This document shows positions 45,411 to 56,408 of a stretch of 64,000 nt of DNA, piece by piece. Source of the DNA: Clarkia xantiana subsp. parviflora (Eukaryota; Streptophyta; Magnoliopsida; Myrtales; Onagraceae); contig JAPTYO010000023.1 in assembly GCA_036873135.1 (NCBI GenBank), forward strand, positions 5,963,834-6,027,833, given 5' to 3'. The first letter of the stretch is position 1. Each line of letters begins with the position of its first letter. Made by a program: the position numbers and the translations under genes. Under the pieces are notes generated by a model. That model saw only the letters and a program-made list of their open reading frames with translations. It had not been told where the DNA came from and did no database searches.

Positions 45411-46007
45411 GTTAGATTACGGGGAGTAATCACTACAGATACTATAAACATTGTACATGCTAGTAATCAATATTACACAGCGAAAGATTCGCACATACCT
45501 CACAAGTAGTCCGTAGTCCCAGGATCCTTGCAGAAGGGAGTTCACGATCCTCCGGTCGGCAACCGTAGATGTTCTTGTGAAGGAAGCCCTACGCGGTATA
45601 TTCTCCACAGCAAAGCCTCAGATCGATTCTTGGCAACGGACGGATCTCCGGAGTGTTTGCTCGAAGGCAAATTGGCACACCCTTTGTGTATGTGTGGTTG
45701 GGCCGAAGTGGGTGTTTTGGGAGGAGGGTTTTTCTCTCTAAAACACTCCAATGAAGGAATAAGGATTAACATAATAAAACCCCAAACACCCCATATATAT
45801 AGGAGGAGTAAAGTGGACAAAAGTCCACTTCACCCCTCACTAATATTCGGCCGGCCTATGTATAGGGAGGCCCATATTTTGGGCATCTCATGTCAATTGG
45901 GATTTGGGTCTGGCCCAATGTCCTAATGTGACATGTACCCAATTAACTTAGGTAACATATAAATATAATGGGCTTCCATTTTTGGCGCCCATCACCATAT
46001 GCTTACA
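45411..46007 (-). repeat. copia-F 3' LTR
   Basis: 597 bp. Minus-strand reading runs from TGTAAGCATATGGTGATGGG to CCCCGTAATCTAACA. It is similar to the copia-B LTR over its whole length, with a TATA box in CCTATATATATGGGG. Confidence 0.9.
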
Positions 46008-47142
46008 GCTCCTACTCGCCGGAATGGGAGGGTGCCTGTTAATGTATTGTCCTCCAAATCTGCATCAACATTTCACTACTTTGATCTCGTCCGTGCTTCC
46101 GAATAGTTCATACGAGGTTTGCCGTGCGACCGGAAGACACGGCGGGCATCGTGCTACTCATCTGTTAGGAGTGTTGTAGCGCCTGCGGAACGTTGATTCC
46201 CTTTTCTCCAATCAACCTATTATAAACAACAATTATATATAGTGTCGGGTTGTATCCTAGATCAACTGATAAATTCTCCTTTTGCCTAGTTTCCTCATAG
46301 GAACACTTCTCCAAGGCCTCCGTACAAGTATTCACAACCTTCAACTAATATCCGGTTGGTGGCCACCTAGTGAATACAACAATCAGTGAATTACAGGTGA
46401 ACTTGACCATCCCCATCGCTCATATCCTTACTCAAACCCAACTGGTTTCCAAAGACGTTGTCGCTGGGCGTTTTTGTTCAGCACTACGCTCGTACGCCGG
46501 GAAGCGAACATTGAGCCTGACCTTACATATGAGTTCCGAGTCCGTAAGGATACTTTGGGTGCCTCTTCATAAGGCTCCCGGGATCAATCACATGCTCGAG
46601 GTGAAGAAGTTTGCGCCCGCTAGAATCACAAGGATTATTATCTAGCACAACCGAGCTGTGACCCCGTGGTCGAACATGGCACGCGCAGTATCAAGCACGC
46701 GTCGATAGCATACCTGAACATTCAAGTTGACAGGAATGGGATATGTCAATCATGCTATCGCAGATTCTCATATGGACCAGAATATGGATTAATGACGAAC
46801 GAAGTTCATCACGGCGATTTGCAAAACGAAGATCATGTCGAGTTACTTCGAGACTAGATAATCGTCCTGCGTAATCAGGTTTATCCCCCTGATTCTTAGC
46901 CAGTCTTGCTTGGTAGAGGCCCCTCTCCATCGCAAGACGACCGTGCCAGTGTGACTAGGTAAGGCCCACATTCGACATAGTTTTGTCGGAGGATTGTGTC
47001 CTCCTACGACATAGTTTATAGACCGTAAATCTGATGTATTCAAACATTATGACAACGATAGATCATAAACTCAATTGCAATTCTTTCGTTTCAAAAATTT
47101 AACTCTCAAATATCAAAATGTTATCACAGATACATGCCACTT
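46008..47142 (-). other. copia-F 3' untranslated region
   Basis: About 1.1 kb without an ORF, homologous to 1-1107. The purine tract GAGTAGGAGC lies next to the LTR on the minus strand. Confidence 0.75.
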
Positions 47143-49013
47143 TTAAACCCTACACAATCCAATCAGTTTTACATGCTTTTCGAATATCTCCCTGCGTAGT
47201 AGTTTAGTTAACGGGTCCGCAACCATGTTATCAGTGGAAAAGTATTCCAAAGTGATTACATTGTCTTCTACCATATATTTAACATAAAAATATTTCACAT
47301 CAATGTGTTTGGTCCTACTATGGTACTTTGGATTCTTTACTGCCGCAATGGCTGCCTGACTGTTAGAGAACTCCTTCACAGGTTTACTCCCGACATCGCC
47401 ATCAAGCAGCGCAGTAAGAAGCCTTTTCAGCCAGACCGCTTCCTGTGCGTTCTTGGAGAGGGCTACGAATTCTGATTCCATCGTAGACAGCGCGACACAA
47501 GTTTGCTTCTTGCTCGTCCATGAAATTGCGTCATTAGCAAGGAGAAAGACTCCTCCTGTGGTGGACTTACGGTAATCCGGATCGCCACCAAGGTCGGCGG
47601 CACTGTAACCGGTCAATTCTAACTTCCCGCCTTCATAACATAGTGCGTAGTCGGCAGTACCTTTCAAATAACGAAAAATTCGTTTTACAGCCTTTAAATG
47701 TTGATTGCCAGGATCTGATTGGAAATGTGCTACTAGGCCCACGGCGTAACAGATATCCGGACGGGTGCATTGCATGGCGTAGCTCTATCTACCAAACATG
47801 CTTAAATACTCTGCACCCTTCATCTGTTCTCGCTCTGCCAGGTTCTTGGGGCCGTCACGATTTGACCGTGCGAACCCAAACACCACTGGCGTATCCACGG
47901 GTTTGGCATCCTGTAATCTGAACCTTTTCAACAGTTTGTTGATATAGGCTTCTTGAGACAGACATAATTTCCGGGTAGCTCGATCTCTAGAAATTTTAAT
48001 GCCTAATATGTACGTGGCTTCTCCCATGTCTTTCATCTCAAATACATATGCCAACCATGACTTTGACTTGTGCATAAAACTCACGTCGTTTGCGACAATG
48101 AGTATGTCGTCCAAGTATATGGATAAGATGACATACTTAGACCCGGAGGTCTTATAATACACGCACGGATCCTCATGAAGATTCATGAATCCGTTTCCTA
48201 TGATTTCCTCGTGGAATCTGCGGTACCATTGCCGAGACGACTGTTTAAGACCGTAGATGGACCTTTGGAGCTTACAAACTTTATGTTCGTTACCAGGAGT
48301 AATGAAACCCTCTGGTTGCTCCATGTAGATCTCTTCCTCCAGGTTTCCGTGGAGAAATTTAGTCTTAACATCCATTTGGTGCAGCTCGAGATCGAGACTT
48401 GCGACCAAGGCCAGAATGACCCGTACTGTGGTATAACACATAGTTGGTGAGTATGTTTCGTTAAAGTCCACTCCGTGAAGTTGGGTATATCCTTTTCGCA
48501 ACAAGTCGGGTTTCGCACCGCCCGACCTTTTCCATCAGTGGTGAGCCTTCTTTCAGGACTCACCTTATCCTTGTGCCCCTGTGGTTAGCAGGTAAATCAA
48601 CTATAGACTATAATGGCTTTCATTTCGGCGATCTTTCTCTTTTATTGTTTTTCCTTTATTTCTCCACTTGAGGTCTTTCCAATGCTCAATAAAAGTCGTT
48701 AGAGTGAGGTTATCACCCTACTCGATGGGTTCGATGCCTTTTACTTTCATCTAGGCGTGTTAATCCCATCTTGAGTCTGAACGTTTCTCCCACTCGGAAT
48801 AATGCCTCTTATCGGAGCATCACTTCCATTGGGAACAAGAGCAGTGCTTAAACCTTGACCTACAACTTTCCTTGGACGACCTCTTGGTCTCGGGGTTTTA
48901 TTTCCGAGATAAATTCCTTGATCACTAGGACCTGGAACCAAGTTGGTCGGATCACTCCCACTGGAAACAATGGGTAACTCCCACTGGAAACAATGGTAAG
49001 TCTAGGCAGTTGT
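47143..49013 (-). pseudogene. copia-F reverse transcriptase, RNase H and linker (nearly open)
   Basis: The best preserved RT-RNase H of this family. One frame runs from about 48504 to 47143 with a single TAG stop at 47785-47787. It includes [97 protein letters not shown] and ALSTMESEFVAL, and ends NMVADPLTKLLRREIFEKH. The catalytic box reads YLDDIL instead of YVDDIL (about 48117), and the RNase H YSDADHSGD block has lost two acidic or histidine positions. The linker (48747-48941) contains TPRPRGRPRKVVGQG. Confidence 0.9.
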
Positions 49014-49018
49014 GGCAT

Positions 49019-49264
49019 TATAGGCATATATGAATGAGGACTTAATATTGAATTATGTTAAGTATGTGTTAGTTCCAGTATTTAAATTTTAGTCCTAATT
49101 GTTCGTAGGGTTTGCATTATTGTCCTTAAGGCTTCCTATATAAAGGAGCCTCCCATATTGTAATGGTAACCATCTTGATAGTAAAGTTCTCCATTATGTT
49201 CATTATATTGAAGGCTTTGCTATCATCTTTCTCTCCAACAATCCACCGATTATAAACATTAATA
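49019..49264 (+). repeat. 5' LTR of the TA...TA element
   Basis: 246 bp. It contains TATATAAA inside GGCTTCCTATATAAAGGAGC (49130 on), again a TATA box between short inverted arms. Confidence 0.93.
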
Positions 49265-49277
49265 TGGTATCAGAGCC
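49265..49277 (+). other. Primer binding site of the TA...TA element
   Basis: TGGTATCAGAGCC immediately follows the LTR, complementary to initiator methionine tRNA, as in copia elements. Confidence 0.92.
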
Positions 49278-50757
49278 ACTGATCTTAGTTCTTTGATTTT
49301 CGATTTCGTTTTTCTTTTTCCAGATTTTTTTTTTTCTTTTCTCTGCGCCATTTTAGTCCCGTAACCTATCTGAATAGACCCCATTCAATTTATGGTTCTT
49401 CTTCCAAAATTGACATCATCGTCCCAGAAACTTCCGGCCGTCATTTCCAGCTCTCCACCGCCGCCATCCGCCGCCGCACGCGCCCCCACGCGCAGCCGCC
49501 GTCGTCAGCTGCCACCGGCGCGTGTAACCCACGCGTCGCCTTCCCGGCCTCCGTTGGCCGCCGCGTTTGGTTTCTGGAATCGCCGGCCTCGTCTGTCTTC
49601 ATTGCAGTAAGTTTCGCCGGATTCCGAGATCATCTATATTTTCGATTTAGCCTCTGTTAAATCTGATGTTGGATGTTGCTGCTACATATTACTGCTGCGT
49701 TGGTTTGCTCTGCTGCGAATTTTGTTGCTGGTTTATGTTTCTGCAACTATGAGAATCAGTTCTTGATTCTGTTCTGTTCTTCTACTGCAACTCTGCTGTT
49801 GTTTGTGTTTTGCCGAAGTATTGTAATTGCTGCTGCAATTTTCTGGTTTCTGCTGTAATTTTAATACTTTTTGCTGCTGTTGGTGTTGCTGGTGTGGCAT
49901 TTGTTGCTGTTAACAATGCTGGAAGTTGCTGCTGGAATCCCAATTATATGCTGTTGTTTGGATTTTGCTGCAAATTGCTGCCTGTTTTGCTGCTGTAAAT
50001 CTGCTATTGATGCTGTGATTTTCAGCTGGTTTTGTTATGGAAAGTTGAATTGACTCAGCTGTTTTGATTGGATTGTTGGATTCGAGCTTTGGATTGCTTG
50101 GATTATTGGATTTCAACTGGATTTCAGTTGAATTTGATTTATACCTCATTTTGTTGAGGATTGGAGCTTCAAATTTGAGGTTTGGAGTTCTATTATAGTT
50201 TGAAGATTGGAGCATGGAGCTTCGTCTTTTTTTGATTTGTTGAGGATTGGAGCATTAGAGCTTCGTCTTTCATTGATTTGTTGAAGATTGAAGCATTGGA
50301 GCTTCATCTTTTGTTGGCTTATTGAAGATTGAAGCATTGGAGCTTCGTCTTTCATTAGTTTGTTGCAGATTGGAGCATTGGAGCTTCTTCTCTTTTTGGA
50401 GCTTTAACGACTTAGAGCAGTGTATTGCTCTTATTGATTTCAGCTGAGTTCTGGAGTGTTTTGTTGAAGTTGGGTTAAGTAGAATTGACTGGATCTACTT
50501 AACCGTTTTGGGATTGTTATTGAAGATTGGAGTTGGATTGAGTAGAATTGACAATATCTACTCAATTGTTGAAGATTGGAGTTGGAGCTTGAAGCTTCGT
50601 TTTGTTGAAGATGAATTGAGTAGAATTGACAGGATCTACTGAATCATTTTTTTGTTATGTTGAAGTTGAATCGTTTTGGGGTTGAATTGTTGAAGATTGG
50701 TGGTGCGCTTTGAATTGAAGAAGGAAGAAGAAGAAGAAGAAGAAGAAGATGGGGGAA
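49278..50757 (+). other. Internal region of the TA...TA element
   Basis: The first part has a GC-rich ORF (49392-49610, MVLLPKLTSSSQKLPAVISS, then proline/arginine-rich) with no known domain. About 49660-50040 is rich in GCTGCTG and TTGCTG. About 50180-50400 holds imperfect repeats of GATTGGAGCATTGGAGCTTC, and 50500-50660 has repeats with GAGTAGAATTGACAGGATCT. Nothing resembles gag or pol. It is possibly derived from host sequence. Confidence 0.7.
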
Positions 50758-51003
50758 TATAGGCATATATGAATGGGGACTTAATATTGAATTATGTTAA
50801 GTATGTGTTAGTTCCAGTATTTACATTTTAGTCCTAAGTGTTCGTAGGGTTTGCATTATTGTCCTTAAGGCTTCATATATAAAGGAGCCTCCCATATTGT
50901 AATGGTAACCATCTTGATAGTAAAGTTCTCCATTATGTTCATTATATTGAAGGCTTTGCTATCATCTTTCTCTCCAACAATCCACCGATTCTAAACATTA
51001 ATA
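50758..51003 (+). repeat. 3' LTR of the TA...TA element
   Basis: 246 bp, five substitutions from the 5' copy, ending CATTAATA before GGCAT. Confidence 0.93.
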
Positions 51004-51008
51004 GGCAT

Positions 51009-52458
51009 TCTTGGTTCAGCAATATGACTATCAGGTTCTACTTGATTCGTCTCTACGGCAACAGTGATCTCATTTGGTAGGGTTTATTTCTCCCACTAGA
51101 TTTACTATTAAAATGTTTCCATTATAATTTACCATGTCATTCACTTGAGTTACCAGTTCAAATCTCTCCCAGTCGATTTAAGTGGGACCTGATTGTCAGT
51201 GTTATCCTGCTCCAGTTTGATCAAAACTACATTAGTTTGAAACTGACCATGCATTGGAAATTCGTCCTCAAGTGATGTAATGTCTCATGTTCGACCATGG
51301 CACCATTTTCAAAAGATTTAAACATGAATTTTCTAAGAGTAGGTAACGTACTCTTGTCCTAAATAAGTGTTTAGTGTGCAATTTAATGCCGCCCGATGAT
51401 ATGATTTTAACTCATTATCAGCCTTTAGCTTTTATGGCGTCGTGTTCTACCGATTTCATTGGAACAAAGTTTACATACATGTGAGTCATCTTCTTCATCT
51501 CATAGGGAACGCCTGATAGATTGACTCTAACATTATGTTCTTGAACTGTGTTTCTTGAAGTGTGCGTCATTTGATTTGAATGCCTAGCCTGACTTATCGT
51601 TCAAGGCTTATGGAAGGAAAATCGTTTAATCGAATTCATCCTTATTTGTTTGCGAACTTATCTCAGGGATTTCATCCCATCTCCGAACTGAGCATCTTGG
51701 CTTTTCACCCTATGCGACAGCTGATACTTTTACAAGGTCGTGGTAGCTTATGAAGCATACTTCTTTCCGAAGGAATGCAAACGAAAATTCAGCACTTAAT
51801 CATTCAAAACACTTCTTCATTAAACTCGTATTTTGAAACGATATGTTCCGTCTTTCGAGGTCCACATGCGTGTAGCGCTATTTACCGAAGTTTTAACCAT
51901 TGGTTAAATCGTCATTTCTGAATTTAATTCAATTTAATCCAATCTTTTTCGCACACGATCATTATTACTTTTTTTTGGCCAAACATGATCATTATTATTA
52001 ATTATTTCATTTAATGGAGTACTAATCAATAAAGTAAGATTTATAACCGATTCATTCTTAGAGCTACACAATCAATGGATTTTAATGGCATTATGATTTT
52101 ACTCAAAGAATTAGATGTAGGGGAAGATGTATGGATTTGTTTGATTCGGCCATATCCAATAGCCTTATTGCTTCGGTTTAGTTATATTTCAGATCGATCT
52201 CGTTTCTAGCCGAGTCGATTAATCTTGATAAGCAGAACTCACTTCGAATCGAATGGTAACTACTTTATTCAATGAATCCGAAACAATAATAACCAGAATT
52301 CAAACATAAAAATTGAACAATAGGAAAACCAACTTAAAAAATACTGGGGTCTCAGATCTCAAACTTGAAGCAGTCTCGAAGAAGAATGATGATGGACAGG
52401 TCGTCTTAACCGAGTTGTACCTTGATGGTACTGATACCATGGTGGTTATCGCACCGGA
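51009..52458 (-). other. copia-F integrase tail and central region
   Basis: The minus strand shows GTGGGAGAAATAAACCC-type linker remains (51050-51120) and ATGGTCGAACATGAGAC (about 51282-51298), the integrase tail. Near 51440-51480 a weak match to copia-1 integrase sequence (GGCGTCGTGTTCTACCGATT) remains. No protease or integrase core could be read between 51500 and 52440. Confidence 0.6.
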
Positions 52459-53091
52459 TCATCGTTTAGACCTTTTGTTGCCGGGGGTTGCCAAGCATTT
52501 CAGCATACCAATGAATCTGTCATCGAATGCCTTGGGTTCTTTCGGAAAGTTTCCTTCTTTATGATATCTTTCGAATAGGTCTATTGACGTCTTAATCGAT
52601 GTGATCAGACGCGTGAGCCCTTTTTCATCAACAAACCATAAAAGAGGAAACATCCTCATTACTTTTCGAGCCCTTGTCCATACGTCTAACTCGTCAGCGG
52701 GATCATGAAAGGCTATTACACAGTCATCACTGCATAGAATACTGTAGTATTCTACCATTAAGGCTCTTGCTTCAGCGGCCTTACCCTTACCGAAGCGAAG
52801 GTATATGGCACACCAAAGATGCAATGCACTGAGTTGTATAAACTCTCCTTCTACTTCAGTTAACAGTTGCGAGAGAATTAATTATCGTGCATTATGATCC
52901 TTCTTCAACCTTTTCTTGCTGTTGCTCTCATGCGGGTTTCCATATTCGTCTAGGCTTATCCTTTTCGCTTTCGAATTGACTAGATCGCCAAGATCCGCAG
53001 CGATTAGGAGCTCCATAACCTTATCTCTCCATGCATCATAACCCATGTTGTCCAGATTGCGAGGTTTGTAGAACTGTATCGGTTCAGCCAT
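52459..53091 (-). pseudogene. copia-F gag (one stop)
   Basis: The ATG at 53091 gives MAEPIQFYKPRNLDNMGYDA. One frame continues to 52459 with a single TAA at 52882-52884. Blocks AEARALMVEYYSIL, KVMRMFPLLWFVDEKGLTRL and DRFIGMLKCLA match copia-B gag. There is no zinc knuckle. It is short for copia gag. Confidence 0.75.
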
Positions 53092-54760
53092 GAAAACTAA
53101 CACATTGATAATCACGCAAAATAAGGGAGACAATAACATTTTGAGAAAGAATTGCATACATCAGATATCTATTAAGATGGAATGCGACAAGTAACGATTC
53201 CTCAGTCATCTGAACCAACCGACCACTAGTAAACCAATGGAAGATGGCTGTGAAAGAGTTCACATTACCGTCGTCTTCAATCCAATAGATCAGTCTTTTA
53301 AAACGGTTTTAATCGCAAATTACCGGAATAGGGATTTTAAAACAAGCATACTCGATCTTGGTTTTCCCAGTGCCCTTTTTATTTTGGAAAAATATTCCGA
53401 TGAATTCACTCATGCATATATAATTCTACCATCCATGTAAATTATTATTCGCCAGTAACATTCATCACACAAACCACACTCATGCTTACGCGTCATGCGT
53501 CTAATGTTCCGAGGAACTCATACTTGCATATATAATTCTACTTCCAAGTAAATTATCAAATGCGGCTACATCCTCAACACTCTAGCATACGTGCCAAACA
53601 TGAAACTTCCACATCAATCATACATATTTGGCGACCGGTTTTCGATTTTAAAATGATTTTAAACATTAGGGGTTGATTTGCAATTCATGCTTATATTCAA
53701 TTACGCAACATTCTAGACATGAATCCTAGGCATTTCCAACCATCGCAGTGCGCATTCCATATATTTAACTAGGGCCTCGCCCCCAACATGCAATATCCAG
53801 CTAGCTTGACTCAGTCAAGACAACAGTTCCAATCATGCATAAATATATATATTGAATAATAAACAATTTCAATTCAGCCCATTAATTAATCCAGTCCCAA
53901 AAACATGTATCTCCGAGATCCATCCCCATAATCGAAACAAGGCATAAAGATTATCAACCCTTGAGCACTGTGTAGGCCATATAATGTTAAAAAAACATTT
54001 GGATTTTAAAACTTGACATCCCTATTTTAATTGACTTGAATTCGGTTCTGAAAATTCAGTTCGGTTTAGTCAATTTCGGTCCGGCTTGGTTCGGTCCAGA
54101 AATTCTGGTTCGGGTTCGGTCCGATGTAAAATCCGGTTCGGTTCGATTTTAATTTCAAAAATTGGTTCGGTCCGAACTGGTCCAATAAAATAGGGATTGG
54201 TTCGGTTCAACACAAAAAACCGGTTCGGTTAGATTCACTTAGTTACCTCGGTCCGACCCGACCCGATTAGGTCGACCCGATTGAGAAAACCTGGTTTGGT
54301 TCAGTTCGTCCCGGTTGACATATTGGACCGGCCCAATAATTAAAACCAGAAGTTTGGGCCGAAATGTCTACTTGTGGCCTAAGTAGGGTTTTGAAGTCCA
54401 TTAAAAAATATTTATCTTAGCCACCAAGTAACATTAATTATATAAAATAATTTCTAATATTAAATATAAATATATATATATATATATATATATTTCGGCC
54501 AATATTGTAACATATGTATATTTATTGCCAAGATTCTATCTTTAAGACTAAATCAATCATCAATATGTATATATATATGCAAAATTCGGCTACCATATGT
54601 AAATATATATTTTATTTATTGTCAATATCTTAAATAGGAAAACACATATATTGACAATATATTTTCTCAATCTCTTAGGAAACTAAATCTATCAATAATA
54701 TCTTTAACCCTATAAAATATTTAGATATATTGATAGTTATATATCTTTATACCAATATAA
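53092..54760 (-). other. copia-F leader
   Basis: Non-coding. Blocks at 53780-53830 and 54350-54430 match the copia-1 leader. It contains GGTTCGGTCC-type degenerate repeats (54040-54330) and short AT runs (about 54470-54493). Confidence 0.65.
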
Positions 54761-55876
54761 AATGTGGAGGTTGTCCTCAACCCCAAATGGTGTCTTCCAT
54801 CCAAAAGGTACCACTTTTAAAATCAAAGGTGTTTAGTCTATTTTGTGCCCCTTCTAATTATGTTTACATTGGTCTAAAACCGGTCGTCCGGACCGGACAG
54901 TCATCTATTATCAAACAGACTTGGACCGGTAGACATTCCAACCAGTAACGCAACAACGAAATAAAACCTCCACAAACGCTGCGTCATCATCTCTCGACCA
55001 CGACCACGTGCCTCGAATCGTCACCAATTTGTACTTCTAAACGGAAGTACTTCTCATCTTCGTTCACAGGATTGCAATTATATGGATCTCCGGCGATGGT
55101 GGTGGTGGCGGCTCCAGATTATGTGGCATTAGCGATTGTGGGTGCTTGAGGCATTTCTGGTTGTGATATGCATTTTCTCTTTCTCCAACTTTAATGTCAA
55201 ATCCGGCATGCAATGACAGTGGCGGGTACCCCGGCAGCTCCGGTGTGTTTGTTGGTGACCGCAGTAATAGTGCTTGCTTGGTTAGTACAACAGCAGCACT
55301 TTTTCTTTTGCAGCTCTCTACCACTGTTCGCCATCTTCTTCTTCATCTCTCAAATTGTGTTTGTTAATTTTCCATGGCTGATGGATGTATTATAATTCTT
55401 CTTTTTTTTGGCCAAATATATTCTACGCCTTGGATTTTGGATATTTTGTATGATTTAATCTTTGGAACTTGGAAGAATAAAATCACAAGAAATTTACTTG
55501 GTTTCTGATTGAATAGAACCTTAGGGAAAGAATATGTGGACATGGATCTGCTGTTCTGACCCGTGAAACTAAAGCCAGGCACAGATGAACTTGTATCCAC
55601 TGAGGATGCGTTTGAAGCAGAATTGGACATGGAGAGCACGCGGGCTGGAATGGAGAGTGTTTGGCATTACGAATGTATAGGTCCATTGGTTTCGTTGTTT
55701 CAGCAATTTCTCCAGCAGAAAGATCAACAATCTCTTACATTTTGCTTATGTGACTCCTGCTGTCATTCGGGTAATGAACAACATTTACTGACAATATTAG
55801 CCGTTTGTTGGCTTCTACTATTTGCTCAATTAATATTTTGTGATGATGATTATGAGAGAAACTATATTTTTATTAA
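54761..55876. other. Unassigned DNA with one possible exon-like ORF
   Basis: No transposon match. A plus-strand frame from 55563 gives MKLKPGTDELVSTEDAFEAE, then MESTRAGMESVWHYECIGPL and FQQFLQQKD up to about 55770, where CGGGTAATG could be a splice donor. Composition looks protein-like, but I do not recognise a family and no partner exons are convincing. It may be a fragment of a host gene or a chance ORF. Confidence 0.35.
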
Positions 55877-56399
55877 GGGTTAACAGGTCTTTTGGTCCAT
55901 GATGTTTGACAACTTTTGGGTTTTGGTCAATGATGTTTTTTTTACCTAGTTTTGGTACCCTATGTTTGCAGATTTTTTTAGTTTTGGTCTAACCGTTACA
56001 TTCCGCCTATTTTTTGACATCTTCAAGTCACGTGATCCACTCTAAACTATAAATTTAGTCCCTCTAATACTTTCTTAACCTTTTTTTTGTTCAATTTAGT
56101 CCCAAAGTTTCAAAATTAACCCCAATTGGACAATAGGTCCAATTGAATTTTTGAAACTTCGGGACTAAATTGAACAAAAAAAAGGTTAAGAAAGTATTAG
56201 AGGGACTAAATTGAACAAAATTGAAAGTTTATGGTGGATCACGTGACTTGTACATGTCAAAAAATGGACGGAATGTAACGGTTAGACCAAAACTAGAAAA
56301 AATCTGCAAACATATGGTACCAAAACTAGGTAAAAAAAAACATCATTGACCAAAACCTAAAAGTTGTCAAATATCATGGACCAAAAGACCTGTTAACCC
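55877..56399. mobile_element. Mutator-type MITE: 523-bp palindrome
   Basis: Arms of about 255-260 bp (55877-56131 and 56138-56399) are inverted copies meeting around a short loop near 56132-56137. The termini are GGGTTAACAGGTC and GACCTGTTAACCC. A perfect 9-bp duplication, TTTTATTAA, flanks it (55868-55876 and 56400-56408). A 9-bp duplication with very long terminal repeats is the Mutator-like signature. No ORF. A transcript would fold into one long hairpin and could feed small-RNA production. Confidence 0.93.
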
Positions 56400-56408
56400 T
56401 TTTATTAA

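Larger units (their letters stand above)
49019..51003 (+). mobile_element. Non-autonomous LTR element with TA...TA ends, 1985 bp
   Basis: Two 246-bp LTRs (5 differences) flank 1493 bp without gag or pol. A perfect 5-bp target duplication, GGCAT, is at 49014-49018 and 51004-51008. The LTRs begin TATAGG and end TTAATA, not TG...CA; TA...TA is among the rare non-canonical plant LTR types. A primer site directly follows the first LTR and a purine tract (GAAGAAGAAG..., GGGGGAA, 50717-50757) precedes the second. It lies in copia-F and is younger than it. Confidence 0.93.
45411..54760 (-). mobile_element. copia-F: 5'-truncated Ty1/copia element
   Basis: Minus strand. The 3' LTR at 45411-46007, 3' UTR, RNase H, RT, integrase tail, central region, gag and a leader (53092 to about 54760) can be followed. 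No 5' LTR or primer site is seen; similarity to the copia-1 leader fades near 54760. A non-autonomous LTR element (49019-51003) sits in the linker between RT and integrase tail. Confidence 0.85.

Noticed and set aside
49392..49610. Treating the GC-rich ORF in the TA...TA element as a real gene
   Set aside because: Low-complexity proline/arginine/alanine composition and no domain; kept only as a description of the interior.
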